NCBI GenBank assembly: GCA_052033505.1
Contig: JBPOJN010000093.1
Location: 1 to 32,404, forward strand
Reading direction: 5' to 3'
Source of the DNA: JBPOJN01 sp052033505
Lineage (GTDB): Bacteria > UBA10199 > JACPAL01 > GCA-016699445
Length of the DNA: 32,404 bases
Part shown: piece after piece, positions 31,611 through 32,404 of the stretch
Position numbering within the stretch: the stretch's first letter is position 1
How the letters are laid out: every line of letters begins with the position of its first letter
Position numbers and translations under genes: made by a program
Notes under the pieces: model-generated
What the model was told of the DNA's origin: nothing
What the model saw: the letters and a program-made list of their open reading frames with translations, nothing else
Database searches by the model: none

Positions 31611-32404
31611 TTATTGCGCCTTCATCATCCCCTGCCATTCCTTTTCCGACAAAATCTTCACCTTCTCGCCCTTGGCTTGAAGTTTTTGCGCCTTCTCCAA
31701 TTTCGACCCGGCCCCTCCGCCGTCGCCGACCACGAGATAATCCAGCGTTTTCGAGACTCCGGACGCGATCTCGCCGCCTTTTTCTTCGACGAGTTTTTCG
31801 GCTTTTCCGCGCTCCATCGCGAGAAGTGAGCCTGTAAAAAGGAATTTTTTCCCGGAAAGCGGTCCCTCAACCTCGGGCGGCGCGGCCTCCCCCTCGATCA
31901 AGGACACCTGCTTTAAGAGCTTCGCGATCAGTCCCTTCTTTTTTTCCAAGCCTGAAACGACTTCCTTCGCGATGACCGGACCGATCGTGTGGATTTCGGA
32001 AAGCTCTTCTTCAGAGGCTTTTTTCAAATTGGTGAATGTACCGTATTTTTTGGCCAAGAGCTTGGAGGCGTGACGGGCGAATTCACGAATCCCAAGCGAC
32101 TGGAGAAAAATATCTAATGGTAGCTCTCGTTTCGCCTGCACGTTTCCGATGAGCTTCGTCGCGAGGACGTCGCCCATGCGTTCGAGTTCCAAGAGATTCT
32201 CTTTCGTCAGCGCGTAAAAATCCGCCGGATCGAGCACGAAACCGTTTTCATAGAGCTTTTCGACGAGCTTTTCGCCAAAACCGTCCACTTCGATGACCTT
32301 GATGAAATGCTCCAGCTCCCGCGTCTTCGTCGTGCGGCAGCCTTCTTTGCGCGGGGAGGCTCCGTCGGCTTTGCCGATGGAGGGGGCGCTACTAGCCCCT
32401 TGAT
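31611..32404 (-). CDS. ligA: NAD-dependent DNA ligase LigA, C-terminal part (5' end beyond window)
   Basis: LigA seals nicks in DNA using NAD. The last 264 codons are visible, running off the right edge: the end of the zinc-finger region, the helix-hairpin-helix domain (VIEVDGFGEKLVEKLYENGFVL, IGPVIAKEVVSGL) and the BRCT domain (PLSGKKFLFTGSLLAMERGKAEKL, GGEIASGVSKTLDYLVVGDGGGAGSKLEKAQKL). The catalytic nucleotidyltransferase domain is outside. Normally RC-x-N-x-x-CPAQ stands just before the HhH region; here one cysteine (GCRTTKTRELEHF) aligns with the fourth zinc ligand, while the place of the third is a Pro in a stretch (ASSAPSIGKADGASPRKEG) encoded by paired hairpins, which looks inserted. 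The gene is not obviously linked to the toxin-antitoxin operon. Confidence 0.93.
   Translation of the reverse strand, partial: QGASSAPSIGKADGASPRKEGCRTTKTRELEHFIKVIEVDGFGEKLVEKLYENGFVLDPADFYALTKENLLELERMGDVLATKLIGNVQAKRELPLDIFLQSLGIREFARHASKLLAKKYGTFTNLKKASEEELSEIHTIGPVIAKEVVSGLEKKKGLIAKLLKQVSLIEGEAAPPEVEGPLSGKKFLFTGSLLAMERGKAEKLVEEKGGEIASGVSKTLDYLVVGDGGGAGSKLEKAQKLQAKGEKVKILSEKEWQGMMKAQ
32360..32399. repeat. Two adjacent hairpins inside ligA (possible ORF-inserted palindromic element)
   Basis: CTCCGTCGGC (32360-32369) and GCCGATGGAG (32373-32382), three bases apart, pair over ten bases apart from one G-T wobble. Directly next to this, GGGGC (32383-32387) and GCCCC (32395-32399) form a second stem with a 7-base loop. 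The pair lies in frame within ligA, in the zinc-finger region. It is cut off by the window edge, so its full extent is unknown. Confidence 0.5.

Overview
The window is from a Gram-negative bacterium: it has lipoprotein signals, an AsmA-like protein, a class A PBP and the whole-cell layout of a diderm. GC is moderate to high by eye. The mixture of a liv-type ABC transporter, a matrixin metalloprotease with its usual companion, TSP type 3 repeat secreted proteins, a DUF2400 (TIGR02757) protein, an M29-like peptidase and a YbeY/PhoH/PgpH block suggests a deltaproteobacterial-grade or Bdellovibrionota-like lineage, probably environmental. No rRNA or other strict marker is present, so this is inference. 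I see no tRNA, rRNA, CRISPR array, transposase or prophage gene.

Layout. (1) 1-5506, minus strand: a tightly packed housekeeping operon read rplS, rnhB, a secreted hypothetical, a YjbQ-like gene, phoH, pgpH (HD phosphodiesterase) and ybeY. Most junctions are ATGA or longer overlaps. (2) 5597-8761, plus strand: an AsmA/DUF748-like envelope protein, a START/SRPBCC-fold protein, and a receiver-GGDEF protein that has lost both active sites. (3) 8819-14271, plus strand: a complete branched-chain amino acid type ABC importer (livK, livH, livM, livG, livF) with a PD-(D/E)XK nuclease of the YhcG family sitting between livG and livF. (4) 14260-18172: an AI-2E family permease and a small lipoprotein (minus), then a class A penicillin-binding protein (plus). 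(5) 18185-22650, minus: a secreted matrixin, its companion, and an 858-residue orphan. (6) 22739-24597: trxB and a secreted TSP3-repeat protein, converging on a shared terminator. (7) 24598-26369: a structured leader followed by a von Willebrand A protein that has lost its N-terminus, including the signal peptide and the metal-binding DxSxS motif. (8) 26361-29908: a hipBA module under two palindromic operators, an M29-like metallopeptidase and a DUF2400 protein. (9) 29927-32404: nadA, a Phd/ParE-type toxin-antitoxin pair with a promoter overlapped by an inverted repeat, and the 3' part of ligA carrying a hairpin-rich stretch at the window edge.

The most interesting signals are: a shared extreme C-terminal Gly-Gly-Cys-x-Leu-(Ile/Met)-Arg motif on two unrelated secreted proteins; the nuclease gene embedded in the liv operon; the doubly inactive receiver-GGDEF protein behind an array of short direct repeats; the truncated VWA gene behind a leader that can fold in two ways over a Shine-Dalgarno sequence; the two hipBA palindromes; a 95-nt overlap of pgpH and ybeY; and a palindromic insertion in the zinc-finger region of ligA. 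No result of a search or computation is claimed: all calls come from reading the sequence.
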